Shown here: in pieces, positions 26,936 through 38,416 of the stretch
Layout of the letters: every line of letters starts with the position of its first letter
Position numbering within the stretch: position 1 is the first letter of the stretch
Assembly: GCF_000504245.1 (NCBI RefSeq)
Contig: NZ_KI632509.1
Coordinates: 1,239,723 to 1,303,722 of the forward strand
DNA length: 64,000 nt
Reading direction: 5' to 3'
DNA from: Haloechinothrix halophila YIM 93223
Lineage (GTDB): Bacteria; Actinomycetota; Actinomycetes; Mycobacteriales; Pseudonocardiaceae
Program-made: the position numbers and the translations under genes
Notes under the pieces: model-generated
Database searches by the model: none
What the model was told of the DNA's origin: nothing
The model's input: the letters and a program-made list of their open reading frames with translations, nothing else

Positions 26936-27763
26936 CTACTCTCGCGTGATCACCATCGCCCCGGTGCCGTTGGGCGACGTCCTACCGCTGTAGCGGCTGT
27001 TCGGCACGAACGGTTCCAGGTTCGGCCGCTTTGGTCGCATCCCGTCGCCCATGGACTCGCCCCGCAGCAGCCTGCCGATCCACGGCAGCAGGTGCGTCTT
27101 CGTCCATTCGATGTCCGAACGCCGCATCGTCAGCCAGTTCGGCTGCTCGACCTCTGGCCACGGCTCCCGCCAGTCGGCCTGCGTCTCGATCCCCAGCACC
27201 TCCGCCGTGCGCAGCGCGATCCTGCGGTGGGCCTCCGAGCTGAAGTGCAGCCGGTCGTCGCTGAACGCACGCGGGTCCCGCAGTACGTCCATCGCCCAGA
27301 GGTCCACCACCCGTGCGTTGTAGCGCGCCACTGTCGCGTGCAGGTGCGCGTTGTAGAGCGCGACCTTGTGCCGGATCCGGCTGACCACCGACACCTCGCG
27401 TGTGTCGGGCCCGGTGAAGACCACGACGTCGATGCCAGCCTCGGTCAGCTTCCGGACCATGTCGTCGAACCGAGCGGCGACGTCGTCGACGTCCGCGCCT
27501 GGCACGAGGATGTCGTTGCCGCCTGCGCAGACGCCGACCAAGTCAGGTCGCACCTCGAGAGCCAGCGGCAGCTGCTCGTCGATGATCTCCTGCAACGTCT
27601 TGCCTCGCACCGCCGTGTTGGCGTAGGCGAAGTTCGGATTACCTTCCGCGAGCATGACGGCGAGCCGGTCGGCCCAGCCGAGAAAGGAACCGTCGGGTAG
27701 TTCGTCGTTCATTCCTTCGGTGAAGCTGTCGCCGAGAGCGATGAAGCTGTCGTACTCAGGCAT
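26936..27763 (-). CDS. SGNH/GDSL-family hydrolase
   Basis: 275 aa. Block I is FIALGDSFTEGMND (nucleophile Ser), block II glycine lies in ANTAVRGKTL, block III is VGVCAGGNDIL, and block V supplies Asp/His in DDRLHFSSEAHRRIA. This is the SGNH esterase/lipase fold. There is no signal peptide, so it is likely cytoplasmic. The C-terminal 70 residues are proline- and arginine-rich. ATG 27763 has GGGAG 9 nt upstream. Substrate unknown. Confidence 0.87.
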   Translation of the reverse strand: MPEYDSFIALGDSFTEGMNDELPDGSFLGWADRLAVMLAEGNPNFAYANTAVRGKTLQEIIDEQLPLALEVRPDLVGVCAGGNDILVPGADVDDVAARFDDMVRKLTEAGIDVVVFTGPDTREVSVVSRIRHKVALYNAHLHATVARYNARVVDLWAMDVLRDPRAFSDDRLHFSSEAHRRIALRTAEVLGIETQADWREPWPEVEQPNWLTMRRSDIEWTKTHLLPWIGRLLRGESMGDGMRPKRPNLEPFVPNSRYSGRTSPNGTGAMVITRE

Positions 27764-28074
27764 ACCCGCGTCTCCCTTCTGCCGCGCCCCACGGATGGTC
27801 TCCCCAGCGCCTGTATGTCCCCTTCGCCACGCGGTAGGGCATATGCACAGAACCACGGGCGTCCAATGATGAGAGAATGCCTGGTCAGGCGGCACCTACG
27901 CCACCGTTGGTTGGCGCAACCGTCGCCACATCGTTGCTTTCCGATAGCGAATGGCGTCCTGACCTGTGCCGATCTGACGTTCGATGTGGCGAAAACGGTT
28001 CCGTCACATTTCCCATTGTGTTCCGGCGCCGGGGTGCGCTACCGCGACGGGGCGTGGTCAGGCACGCTAGGGGC
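27764..28074. other. Divergent intergenic region
   Basis: 311 nt between divergent starts. The plus frame stays open from 27877, but the encoded peptide is not protein-like and no start signal supports it. The stretch 27940-28025 is relatively AT-richer and probably contains promoters; no consensus pair is convincing. Confidence 0.4.
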
Positions 28075-28761
28075 GTGACTGAGCGACCGACCCCAGATCA
28101 GACGTCTGCTGCCGGGCGGGAATCACTGGGGACATTGCTCGGTGGCAGGCGCGGCGCCATCGATGCCAGCCTGCCGCCGCTGGCTTTCGTCGTCGGCTGG
28201 TTGATCGCCGATCGTTCGATCGGCTGGGGCGCGTTCGCCGCCATCACGGTCGGGGCGCTCGTCGCGGTGGAACGACTGGCGCGCGGCAAGCGGGTCAGTG
28301 CGGTCGTGCTCAGCCTCGCCGCCGTCGTGCTCGCCGCTTACATCGCGCTGCAAACGGGCAGGGCGGAGGACTTCTTCCTGTTGCAGCTGTTCAGCAACCT
28401 GGTCAGCGCGCTGGTGTGGGCGTTGAGCATCCTGCTGCGCTGGCCGTTGCTCGGCGTCGTCGTGGGAACACTGCTCGGCCAGAAGACGCGCTGGCGACGC
28501 GATCCAGAGTTGCTGCGCGCCTACTCGCTGGCGAGTTGGGTGTGGGTGTTTGGGCAGTACACCGTGCGGGTCGTGGTGTTCGGGCTGCTGTGGTGGAGCG
28601 GGCAGGTCGTCGCGCTCGGCATCGCCCGCACCGTGCTGACCTGGCCGCTCGTCGCGCTGACGATCGCGGTCAGCGGTTGGGTGTTACACCGCGTGCTGCC
28701 CAGCGACCACCCCGGTCTGCGGCACCCGAGGGAGCGAGGTCTCGCCCGCGCGCAGGACTAG
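28075..28761 (+). CDS. DUF3159 family membrane protein
   Basis: 228 aa with five or six membrane segments: LPPLAFVVGWLIADR, a short helix FAAITVGALVAVERLA, VVLSLAAVVLAAYIALQTG, then FFLLQLFSNLVSAL and LLGVVVGTLLGQ with the conserved RRDPELLRAYSLASWVWV. This is the DUF3159 pattern, restricted to actinobacteria; no function known. GTG 28075 is chosen because residues before it are not membrane-protein-like. The stop overlaps the end of the convergent dehydratase gene by 4 nt. Confidence 0.78.
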   Translation: MTERPTPDQTSAAGRESLGTLLGGRRGAIDASLPPLAFVVGWLIADRSIGWGAFAAITVGALVAVERLARGKRVSAVVLSLAAVVLAAYIALQTGRAEDFFLLQLFSNLVSALVWALSILLRWPLLGVVVGTLLGQKTRWRRDPELLRAYSLASWVWVFGQYTVRVVVFGLLWWSGQVVALGIARTVLTWPLVALTIAVSGWVLHRVLPSDHPGLRHPRERGLARAQD

Positions 28762-29708
28762 CTTCGCAGCACATCGGCGAGCAGCGCCGGGTCGACGTTG
28801 CCGCCGGTCACGACGGCCACGGTGCGACCGGGCGGCAGTTCGGCGCCGCGGTACACGGCGGCGGCGCAGGCGACAGCCCCGCTCGGTTCGGCCACCAGCC
28901 GCGCCTGGGTGGCGAGGGTTCGCATGGTCGCGCGGATCTCGCCCTCGCTCACGGCTACCGCGGCATCGATGACATCTCGCAGATGTGCGAACGTCAGCGC
29001 GGACGGCTCCGTGCGCAGGCCGTCCGCGATGGTGCGGGCACGCCGCTCCGGTGTCCAATGCACCTGGTGCCCCGCGCGCAGACCCTCCGCCGTGTCCGCG
29101 GCGAGTTCCGGCTCGACGGCGATCACTTTCGCCGCTGGCCGTAGCGCCTTGACGGCGACCCCGACCCCGGACGCGAGTCCGCCACCCGCCACCGGCACCA
29201 GCACGACATCGACGTCCGGCAGGTCCTCGACGATCTCGAGGCCTATGGTGCCCTGGCCCGCGATCACATCGGGGTGGTCGAACGGCGGGATCAACGCCAT
29301 GCCGCGCTGCTCCGCGACATCCTTGGCGACGCGCTCGCGCTCGGCCATCGGCACCTCGATGATCTCCGCGCCGTGCGCCGCCGTCGCCTCGACCTTCACC
29401 CTTGGTGTCGAGTCCTGCATGACGATCACCGCGGGGATGCCGAACGTCTTCGCGGCGAACGCGACGGCGTTAGCGTGGTTACCGCTGGAGTACGCGACGA
29501 CGCCGTTCGCCCGCCGCGCGTCGTCGAGGACGGCGATGGCGTTGTAGGCGCCCCTGATCTTGAACGCCCCGATGTGCTGCAGGTTCTCCGGCTTGAGCCA
29601 CAGCGGCCGTTCGGTGGACCACGGCTGTTCCAGCAGCGGCGTTCGCAGCGCGACGGCGGCGATGCGCGTCGCGGCGTCCTGAACGTGCTCGATGCTCACG
29701 CGGGTCAC
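28758..29708 (-). CDS. Threonine/serine dehydratase (PLP, fold II)
   Basis: 316 aa. The Schiff-base lysine is in [11 protein letters not shown] after KPENLQHI, the substrate loop is [15 protein letters not shown], and the phosphate cup is [13 protein letters not shown]. No C-terminal ACT domain is present, so it resembles catabolic TdcB-like or serine-racemase-like enzymes rather than IlvA. Products would be 2-oxobutyrate or pyruvate plus ammonia. GTG 29708 overlaps the thiE stop (GTGA), so it is coupled to thiamine synthesis genes for no obvious reason; ammonia-lyase products could matter indirectly. Confidence 0.88.
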   Translation of the reverse strand: MTRVSIEHVQDAATRIAAVALRTPLLEQPWSTERPLWLKPENLQHIGAFKIRGAYNAIAVLDDARRANGVVAYSSGNHANAVAFAAKTFGIPAVIVMQDSTPRVKVEATAAHGAEIIEVPMAERERVAKDVAEQRGMALIPPFDHPDVIAGQGTIGLEIVEDLPDVDVVLVPVAGGGLASGVGVAVKALRPAAKVIAVEPELAADTAEGLRAGHQVHWTPERRARTIADGLRTEPSALTFAHLRDVIDAAVAVSEGEIRATMRTLATQARLVAEPSGAVACAAAVYRGAELPPGRTVAVVTGGNVDPALLADVLRS

Positions 29709-30382
29709 GACGTCCAGGATGCCAGGCCCCCTGACAGCCGCTCCGCCGCCGCACGCGGGTCCTCGGCGGCGGTGATCGCCCTGACGACGACGACCCGGCG
29801 CGCGCCAGCCGCGAGGACATCTGGCAGCCGCTGCTCGTCGATACCCCCGATGGCGAACCACGGCCGCTCTGGCATGGCATCGGCCGTCGCACGGACCAGG
29901 TCCAACCCCGGCGCGGACCTGCCTGGCTTGGTCGGCGTCGGCCAGCACGGCCCAGTGCAGAAGTAGTCGACGCCCGGTTCGGCGGCGGCGGCCGTTGCCT
30001 GCTTGGCCGAGTGCGTGGACCGTCCAATCACGACGTCGTCGCCGAGTATGCGCCGCGCGAGCGAGACCGGGATGTCGTCCTGGCCGAGGTGCAGGACGTC
30101 GGCGTCGAGGCTGAGCGCGATGTCGGCCCTGTCGTTCACGGCGAGCAGCTTGTCGTGCCGCTCGCACGCCTCGGCCAGCGTCTCGAGCGCCGCGATCTCC
30201 TGCGCGGCTTCCAGGGGGACGCCGTCCGTCTTGTCGCGGAGCTGGATGATGTCGACACCGCCAGCCAGGGCGGCGTCGGCGAACTCGGCCAGATCGCCGC
30301 GCTCGCTGCGGGCATCGGTGCACAGGTACAGCCGCGCGTCGGCCAGCCGCCGCCGGATCGTGTCGCCGTCAAGCTGAGGCAT
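29705..30382 (-). CDS. thiE: Thiamine-phosphate synthase
   Basis: 225 aa TIM barrel joining HMP-PP and thiazole phosphate. [49 protein letters not shown] and [16 protein letters not shown] are the family blocks in order; the C-terminal phosphate site is FAIGGIDEQ and [16 protein letters not shown] 30382 is chosen; the longer frame runs into the thiO riboswitch. It is divergent from thiO, as Rv0414c is from Rv0415. Confidence 0.93.
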   Translation of the reverse strand: MPQLDGDTIRRRLADARLYLCTDARSERGDLAEFADAALAGGVDIIQLRDKTDGVPLEAAQEIAALETLAEACERHDKLLAVNDRADIALSLDADVLHLGQDDIPVSLARRILGDDVVIGRSTHSAKQATAAAAEPGVDYFCTGPCWPTPTKPGRSAPGLDLVRATADAMPERPWFAIGGIDEQRLPDVLAAGARRVVVVRAITAAEDPRAAAERLSGGLASWTS

Positions 30383-30449
30383 GCCTCGAACGCTACCGTG
30401 ACGTGTGCTTGGTGGAATCCGTCGGTGTCTCGCGCTACGGTGGACAGTG

Positions 30450-30540
30450 TCCGCACGGGAGCCGCTGCAGCGGCTGAGAGGGAGCATGCAGCTCCGACCG
30501 TGGAACCTGATCCGGGTTATGCCGGCGCAGGGAGCGTGAT
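30450..30540 (+). ncRNA. TPP riboswitch upstream of thiO
   Basis: THI-element core: CACGGGAGCC at the 5' side, CTGAGAGGG (30474-30482), then GAACCTGATCCGGGTTA and TGCCGGCGCAGGGAGCG. P1 pairs CACG with CGTG at 30535-30538. The AGGGAG beside P1 is also the likely ribosome-binding site of thiO, so TPP binding probably blocks translation initiation. Confidence 0.93.
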
Positions 30541-30547
30541 TCGTGTG

Positions 30548-31656
30548 ATGTCGCAGCAGGTGATCGTCGTCGGTGCTGGCGTGATCGGACTCGCCGTTGC
30601 CTGGCGGGCCGCGTCGGCGGGGCACCACGTGACGGTCGTCGATCCGGAACCGGGACGGGGCGCGTCCTGGGTCGCTGGCGGGATGCTGGCACCGGTGACC
30701 GAAGCATGGCCGGGCGAGGAAGCCGTGCTCAAGCTCGGCGAGCGGTCGTTGCGCCGCTGGCCGGAGTTCGCCCGCGAGCTGGCCGCCGACGCCTTCGACC
30801 CCGGCTTATCGGAGGCAGGCACCGTCGTCGCTGGCAGGGACGCCGCTGACGCCGACCAGATCGCCATCCTCGCCGACTACCTCAATCGGATCGGCCGCAC
30901 CGTCGAGATGGCGAGCGGACGTCGGCTGCGGTCGTTGGTGCCCGGTCTGGCCTCCGCGCTGCGATCGGGGATCGTCGTCCCTGGTGACCTCGCCGTGGAC
31001 AACCGCCAACTGCTGGACGCGTTGCAGGCTGGCTGCCGCCGTCATGGCGTCGAGTTCGTTCGGGAGCTCGCGCGAGAGGTCGGACGGGCCACGGTCGTCA
31101 CCGACTCCGGCGCGTACGGGGCTGACGCGGTCGTGCTCGCCGCGGGTGCCCGGAGTTCGTTGCTGCATCTCGAACTGCGGGAGTCCGTCCGGCCGCTCAA
31201 GGGCGAGATCGTGCGGCTGCGTCCGCGCCGTGGCTGTCTGCCGCCGCCGGATGTCACGGTGCGTGCGATCGTCGAGGGCAGGCCGTTGTATCTGGTGCCG
31301 CGCGCGGACGGCGAGCTGGTCGTCGGCGCGACGCAGTACGAGAGCGGCTACGACGAGACCGTCAAGGCGGGCGGCGTGCGGGAGCTGCTGGACTACGCCG
31401 AACAGGTGTACCCGAGCGTGAGCGAGTACGAGCTGACCGAGATCACGGCGGGCTTGCGGTCGGCGAGTATGGACAATTTGCCGCTGATCGGCATGCTCTC
31501 GGACGGCGTGATCGTCGCGACTGGCCACTATCGCAACGGTCTGCTGCACGCGCCGGTCACGGCGGACGCGGTGCTCGGCATCCTGGCGGGTGACCGGCTG
31601 CCGGACGAGGTCGCCGCAGCGCACCCGGCACGTGACAGAAAGCGAGAACAAGTGTG

Positions 31657-31657
<1 letters not shown>
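30548..31657 (+). CDS. thiO: Glycine oxidase ThiO (FAD)
   Basis: 369 aa DAO-family flavoenzyme oxidising glycine to the iminoacetate used for thiazole. The FAD-binding start is [21 protein letters not shown], followed by [20 protein letters not shown] and the C-terminal [16 protein letters not shown] plus [17 protein letters not shown] 30548 or GTG 30545 are both possible; the site GGGAG lies in the riboswitch. Its stop overlaps thiS. Confidence 0.92.
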
Positions 31658-32623
<966 letters not shown>

Positions 32624-32645
32624 GGTGGCCACCGGCGCCTTTCGC

Positions 32646-32708
32646 GCGAGTCTCACCGTATTTCGCGCGAGTCTCACCTTGTTCGGCGCGAGTTGCACCA
32701 TCGCGAAT
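32646..32708. repeat. Tandem 21-bp repeat array, family B (locus 2)
   Basis: Three units at 32646, 32667 and 32688 with core GCGAGT(C/T)(T/G)CACC then TTCG-GC. It begins 22 nt after the thiG stop. The same core is found at 6577-6660. Confidence 0.8.
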
Positions 32709-32727
32709 CGAGACGTCGAGCCCGAAT

Positions 32728-32777
32728 GGATCTAGAGGCGTTGTGGTCTCCATAACGACCACAACGCCTCAAGATCC
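32728..32777. terminator. Bidirectional terminator between thiG and thiD
   Basis: A 14-bp perfect stem (GAGGCGTTGTGGTC and its complement, 32735-32748 / 32757-32770) is extended by GGATCT/AGATCC across one A-A mismatch, with an 8-nt loop. It lies between convergent thiG and thiD. Confidence 0.8.
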
Positions 32778-32796
32778 ACGGCGTGCGGCCAGTGCG

Positions 32797-33633
32797 TCAG
32801 TCGTCTAGCACCCACAGCGGCGACACCGGCCCGACGCCCGCACCGAGTGGATAGGACGCCTCGACGCTGCGCTCGATGAACCGCTTGCCGTGCGCGACGG
32901 CGTCGGGCATGCTCGCGCCCTTCGCCAGTGCCGCCGTGATCGACGCCGCGAGCGTGTCGCCTCCGCCGTGGGTGTGCTTGGTGTCGAACCGGGGGCCGGT
33001 CAGCTCGGTGAAGTCGCTTCCGTCGTAGAGCAGGTCGGTGCACGTCGGGTCGTGGTGCATGTGCCCGCCCTTGACCAGCACCCATTGTGCGCCGAGCGCG
33101 TGCAACTCCTTCGCCGCCTGGCGCTGCTCGTCCACGTTGGTGACGTCGATGCCGACCAGCAGCCGCACCTCGTCCAGGTTCGGTGTCACCAGCGTGGCCC
33201 GTGGCAGCAGCTCCGTGCGGTAGGCCTCCAGTGCTTCATCGCGCAGGAGTTGGTCGCCGTGCATGGACGCCGCCACCGGGTCCACGACCAGCGGCGTCGT
33301 GCCGGATGCGCCGATGCCGACCTCGTCGCAGGCCGCCACGATCGCCATGATGATCTCCGTGGTGGCGAGCATGCCGGTCTTGGCGGCGTCGACGCCGATG
33401 TCGGTGGCCACCGCCCTGATCTGGGCGGCGACCACCGACGGCGGAATCTCGGCCACATCCGACACGCCGACGGAGTTCTGCACCGTCACGGCGGTCACCG
33501 CGGTCATGCCGTGGACACCGTTGGCGAAGAACGTCCGCAGGTCAGCCTGCAGGCCCGCACCACCGCCGGAGTCCGACCCGGCGATGGTGAGGGCCTTCGG
33601 CGGAGCTGCTCGCGGCGAGTCGTGAGTGCTCAT
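32797..33633 (-). CDS. thiD: Hydroxymethylpyrimidine/phosphomethylpyrimidine kinase
   Basis: 278 aa ribokinase-fold kinase making [27 protein letters not shown] is the diagnostic N-terminus; [40 protein letters not shown] and the catalytic [17 protein letters not shown] are present. ATG 33633 (MSTHD) is preferred to the frame's first codon. It lies 24 nt after thiC and shares its riboswitch transcript. Confidence 0.93.
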   Translation of the reverse strand: MSTHDSPRAAPPKALTIAGSDSGGGAGLQADLRTFFANGVHGMTAVTAVTVQNSVGVSDVAEIPPSVVAAQIRAVATDIGVDAAKTGMLATTEIIMAIVAACDEVGIGASGTTPLVVDPVAASMHGDQLLRDEALEAYRTELLPRATLVTPNLDEVRLLVGIDVTNVDEQRQAAKELHALGAQWVLVKGGHMHHDPTCTDLLYDGSDFTELTGPRFDTKHTHGGGDTLAASITAALAKGASMPDAVAHGKRFIERSVEASYPLGAGVGPVSPLWVLDD

Positions 33634-33657
33634 CCGTGTTCTAACTCCGATTGCCAC

Positions 33658-35428
<1,771 letters not shown>

Positions 35429-35483
35429 GTGTGGTTGTCTCTTCGACCCTGCCATGCCGCCGGTGGTGGTTCAAGGGCGGCAC

Positions 35484-36407
35484 TCAACCGACGGGCAGTT
35501 CCGTGGGTGTCGCGAAGACGTCGACCATCGCGCCGTTGCGTAGCACTGTTATCGCGAGTGGCGTACCGATGACCTCGCCGAACAGCTGCCGCTGAATGCC
35601 CTGCGCGTCGGCGACCCGTTCTCTCGCCACGGTGAGGATCAGATCACCCTTATGGAGGTCGGCGCGGTCGGCGGGACCCGAGCGGACGACCTCGACGATA
35701 CGCAGCCCCGTCCGCTGTCCTGTGCGGTCGGCGACGTCGTCTGGCAGTGGTGCCGGGACACCGACGATGCCGAGGTAGGCACGCCGCACGTGGCCTTCCA
35801 CCAGCAGGGTGTCGATGATGCGGCGGGTGGTGGGGTTGATCGGGACGGCGAGCCCGAGCCCAACCCCAGCCAGCGCGGTGCTGATGCCGACCACGCGGCC
35901 GGTGGCATCCGCGAGCGCGCCACCGGAGTTACCCGGATTGAGTGCGGCGTCCGTCTGGATGACGTCCTCGATCACGCGACTCGCCTTGCCCTGACGCACC
36001 GGCAGCGACCGGCCGAGTGCGCTGACCACGCCAGCGGTGACGGAACCGGACAGGCCGAGCGGGCTGCCGACCGCCACCACCAGTTGCCCGACGACCAGGT
36101 CGTCGGCGTTGCCGAGTCGCGCGGGCTCGTGGGCGTGACTATCGGTGCCGAGCACGGCGAGGTCGGACAGCGGGTCGGCACCGATCACGCGAAAGGATGC
36201 CTCGGTGCCGTCCGCGAAAGTGACGGTGCCGCTGTCATGGGCGCCGACGACGTGGGCGTTGGTGAGTAGATGGGTGTCGTCGAAGACCACCGCTGAGCCG
36301 TTCCCGCGTCGTAGCGTGACGCTCGCGACCTGCGGCGTCACCGCCTTGGCGACCGAGCTGACCACGCGCGAGTAGGCGTCAAGAGCGTCCTGACCGACGT
36401 CGGACAT
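35484..36407 (-). CDS. S1C (HtrA/DegP-like) serine protease with PDZ domain
   Basis: 307 aa. The catalytic triad is in LLTNAHVV (His), SDLAVLG (Asp) and NPGNSGGAL (Ser), and the PDZ domain begins near residue 205 with RRAYLGIVGV and ends GTPLAITVLRNG. There is no signal peptide and no membrane segment, so the protein should be cytoplasmic, unlike the membrane-anchored HtrA/PepD proteins of mycobacteria. It does not have the LA loop of DegP. Stand-alone gene between thiC and def. Confidence 0.88.
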   Translation of the reverse strand: MSDVGQDALDAYSRVVSSVAKAVTPQVASVTLRRGNGSAVVFDDTHLLTNAHVVGAHDSGTVTFADGTEASFRVIGADPLSDLAVLGTDSHAHEPARLGNADDLVVGQLVVAVGSPLGLSGSVTAGVVSALGRSLPVRQGKASRVIEDVIQTDAALNPGNSGGALADATGRVVGISTALAGVGLGLAVPINPTTRRIIDTLLVEGHVRRAYLGIVGVPAPLPDDVADRTGQRTGLRIVEVVRSGPADRADLHKGDLILTVARERVADAQGIQRQLFGEVIGTPLAITVLRNGAMVDVFATPTELPVG

Positions 36408-36493
36408 AGGCCACCATCCCGTCGGATTACACCGTTATGTCCAGTGTGCATCGAGCGGGCTGGTCGGTGCTGTCGCGTTCGCCGTGGGCGTAG

Positions 36494-37060
36494 TCAGCCC
36501 GGGTAGCGCCCCTCGGCGGGATTCCAGCTCAGGCCGGGCACGCCCCAGCGGTTCGCCTTGATCATCTTCTTCGCGGCGCGCTGGTTCCTGCCGACCAGTC
36601 GATCGAGGTAGAGCAAGCCGTCAAGGTGATCGGTTTCGTGCTGGAGGCAGCGCGCGAAGAAGCCGGTGCCCTCGACCTCGACCGGCTCGCCGTCCAGGTC
36701 GACGCCGGTGACCTTCGCCCAGGATGCCCTGCCTGCCGGGAAGTTCTCGCCGGGTACGGAAAGGCAGCCCTCGAGGTCGTCGTCCGGATCGGGCATCGTC
36801 TCCGGGCGCTCGGACGTCTCAAGGATCGGGTTGATCACGAGGCCCTTGTGCCGCGCGCCCTCGTCGTCCGGGCAGTCGAAGACGAAAAGACGCAGGTCAA
36901 CGCCGATCTGATTGGCGGCGAGGCCGACGCCTTCCGCCGCGTACATCGTGTCGAACATGTCGTCCACGAGCGTGCGCAGGTCGTCGTCGAACTGCTCTAC
37001 CTTGCGGGTCGGGTTGTGCAGGACGGGGTCGCCTGCGATGCGGATGGGATGCACGGTCAC
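36494..37060 (-). CDS. def: Peptide deformylase
   Basis: 188 aa metallohydrolase removing the N-formyl group from nascent proteins. All three motifs are present: [20 protein letters not shown] and the metal-binding QHETDHLDG. The C-terminal extension rich in basic residues ([10 protein letters not shown]) resembles actinobacterial type I enzymes. GTG 37060 gives [14 protein letters not shown]; the longer frame is not supported. Position matches Rv0429c. Confidence 0.94.
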   Translation of the reverse strand: MTVHPIRIAGDPVLHNPTRKVEQFDDDLRTLVDDMFDTMYAAEGVGLAANQIGVDLRLFVFDCPDDEGARHKGLVINPILETSERPETMPDPDDDLEGCLSVPGENFPAGRASWAKVTGVDLDGEPVEVEGTGFFARCLQHETDHLDGLLYLDRLVGRNQRAAKKMIKANRWGVPGLSWNPAEGRYPG

Positions 37061-37182
37061 GTCCGGAATCTTAATCCGCCCGGATGACCGCGACGGAACC
37101 GCTTGCTGGAGTGGGTGAACCGGCACCGACGCGCCGACCCAATGCGGACTGCGTGTCGGTGCCACATGATCTAATGTCGCCA

Positions 37183-37206
37183 GCGAATCACAGGCCTGTG
37201 ATTCGC
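37183..37206. promoter_or_regulatory. Perfect 24-bp palindrome upstream of the DUF3263 operon
   Basis: The half-site GCGAATCACAGG (37183-37194) is followed without spacer by its exact reverse complement. It is 59 nt upstream of the DUF3263 start, between def (minus) and DUF3263 (plus), next to a possible -10 (CTAATG, 37171-37176). It probably binds a dimeric regulator, identity unknown. Confidence 0.65.
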
Positions 37207-37265
37207 GCCCCCGCGCCAGGCGTAGCACCAGCGAGTAACGACGCGATTGTGAGGCGAACAGCTAG

Positions 37266-37589
37266 ATGGAAGCAGCGGAGCCGGCACCTCGGCCCGATGA
37301 TCCATCCCCGCTGACGCGTGCCGACGTGGGCGTGGATGGGTTGTCCCGCAGAGACCACGAGATCTTGGCGTTCGAGCGGCAATGGTGGCAGTACGCAGGG
37401 GCGAAGGAACAGGCTATCCGCGAGCTGTTCAGCATGTCGGCGACGCGCTACTACCAGGTGCTGAATCGCCTCATCGACTCCGAGGCCGCGTTGCGCGTCG
37501 ACCCGTTGTTGATCAAGCGCCTGCGTAAGACGAGGGCGGCGCGCAAGAGGGTGCGCGCGGCACGACGGCTGGGAATTGAGCTGCCATGA
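37266..37589 (+). CDS. DUF3263 family small protein
   Basis: 107 aa. After a 25-residue acidic/proline N-terminus comes the DUF3263 domain (LSRRDHEILAFERQWWQYAG, EQAIRELFSMSATRYYQVLN), which looks like a helix-turn-helix with basic C-terminus (RKTRAARKRVRAARR). It is homologous by position to Rv0430. DNA binding is inferred from the fold-like pattern. Its stop overlaps the next gene (ATGA). Confidence 0.82.
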   Translation: MEAAEPAPRPDDPSPLTRADVGVDGLSRRDHEILAFERQWWQYAGAKEQAIRELFSMSATRYYQVLNRLIDSEAALRVDPLLIKRLRKTRAARKRVRAARRLGIELP

Positions 37590-38305
37590 ATCTCCCAGGG
37601 ATCTCCCGACCGCTGCGTGCCGCGGGGCTCGCGTTGATTGGCGTCGCTGTGATCGCGGTCGCGATCGGCACCGTGACGGTTGTCACGGGCAATGCCGACG
37701 ACACGGCCGCGCCGAGTGGTGAACAGACGACCACGACGGCGCCCGGCGAGGGCGACGGTGGTGAGTCCCCGACGGCGACGCCGTCCCCATCACCGTCGGA
37801 CCCTGCGGACGAGACGGAGACGGAGACGAGCGAGCCGGATGCCGGTGATGGCTCGGACGGCTCCGGTGAGGACGGTTCCGAGGACGGCGATGGTTCCGGT
37901 GACGGTGCCGGAGACGGCGGGGACGGGGGCAAGGCGGTCGATGGTCCCGGCGGCTCCGGTGGTAAGGACGACGGTGCCAGCGGTAAGGACGGCTCCTCGC
38001 TGCAGGAGATGGTCGACGTCCGCGTCTACAACAACAGCAACATCTCCGGGCTCGCGGCACGGGCCGAGCGCGACCTGGAGGCGAGGGGCTGGGACGTCGT
38101 CGAGACCGGCAACTACTCCGACGGAGTTATCTACACGACCACGGTCTACTACCGCGAGGGCACCAACGAGGAAGCCGCCGCGCAGGCCATCGGTGACAAC
38201 TTCAGCATGCGCGTTCGGCCGCGATTCGATGGCATCAAGGACGCCAGCCCTGGCGTGATAGTGATCGTGACCAAGGACTACGAAGGCAGGCAGTCGGGCA
38301 AGTAG
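37586..38305 (+). CDS. LytR C-terminal-domain membrane protein (VirR-like)
   Basis: 239 aa. One membrane anchor at residues ~12-33 (AGLALIGVAVIAVAIGTVTV), then a 100-residue Asp/Gly/Ser-rich acidic linker, then a LytR_C domain (VDVRVYNNSNISGLAARAER, near residue 140 onward). Position and architecture match Rv0431 (VirR), which in M. tuberculosis affects vesicle release and cell-wall integrity. The start ATG overlaps the DUF3263 stop, so they are co-translated. The acidic linker is unusually long. Confidence 0.8.
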   Translation: MNLPGISRPLRAAGLALIGVAVIAVAIGTVTVVTGNADDTAAPSGEQTTTTAPGEGDGGESPTATPSPSPSDPADETETETSEPDAGDGSDGSGEDGSEDGDGSGDGAGDGGDGGKAVDGPGGSGGKDDGASGKDGSSLQEMVDVRVYNNSNISGLAARAERDLEARGWDVVETGNYSDGVIYTTTVYYREGTNEEAAAQAIGDNFSMRVRPRFDGIKDASPGVIVIVTKDYEGRQSGK

Positions 38306-38317
38306 GCGCGCCCCCGC

Positions 38318-38416
38318 GTCGTGTCCCCCGTTCTCGACGCCGTGTCCCTCCTCCACGATGCCGTGTTCCCCGCTCAGGACGTTGTATCGCGCGCTCCCGA
38401 CGCTGTGTTGCGCTAG
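38318..38416. repeat. Tandem 21-bp repeat array, family A (locus 3)
   Basis: Units at 38318, 38339, 38360, 38381 and a partial at 38402, core GCCGTGTCCC..C then CTC.GAC/GAT. It fills the gap between the convergent VirR-like gene and the CDC48-like ATPase and reaches the ATPase stop codon at 38413. Confidence 0.8.

Noticed and set aside
27877..28074. Longer N-terminus for the DUF3159 protein
   Set aside because: The extra 66 residues are not membrane-protein-like and no ribosome-binding site precedes the upstream codon; GTG 28075 gives the normal family start.
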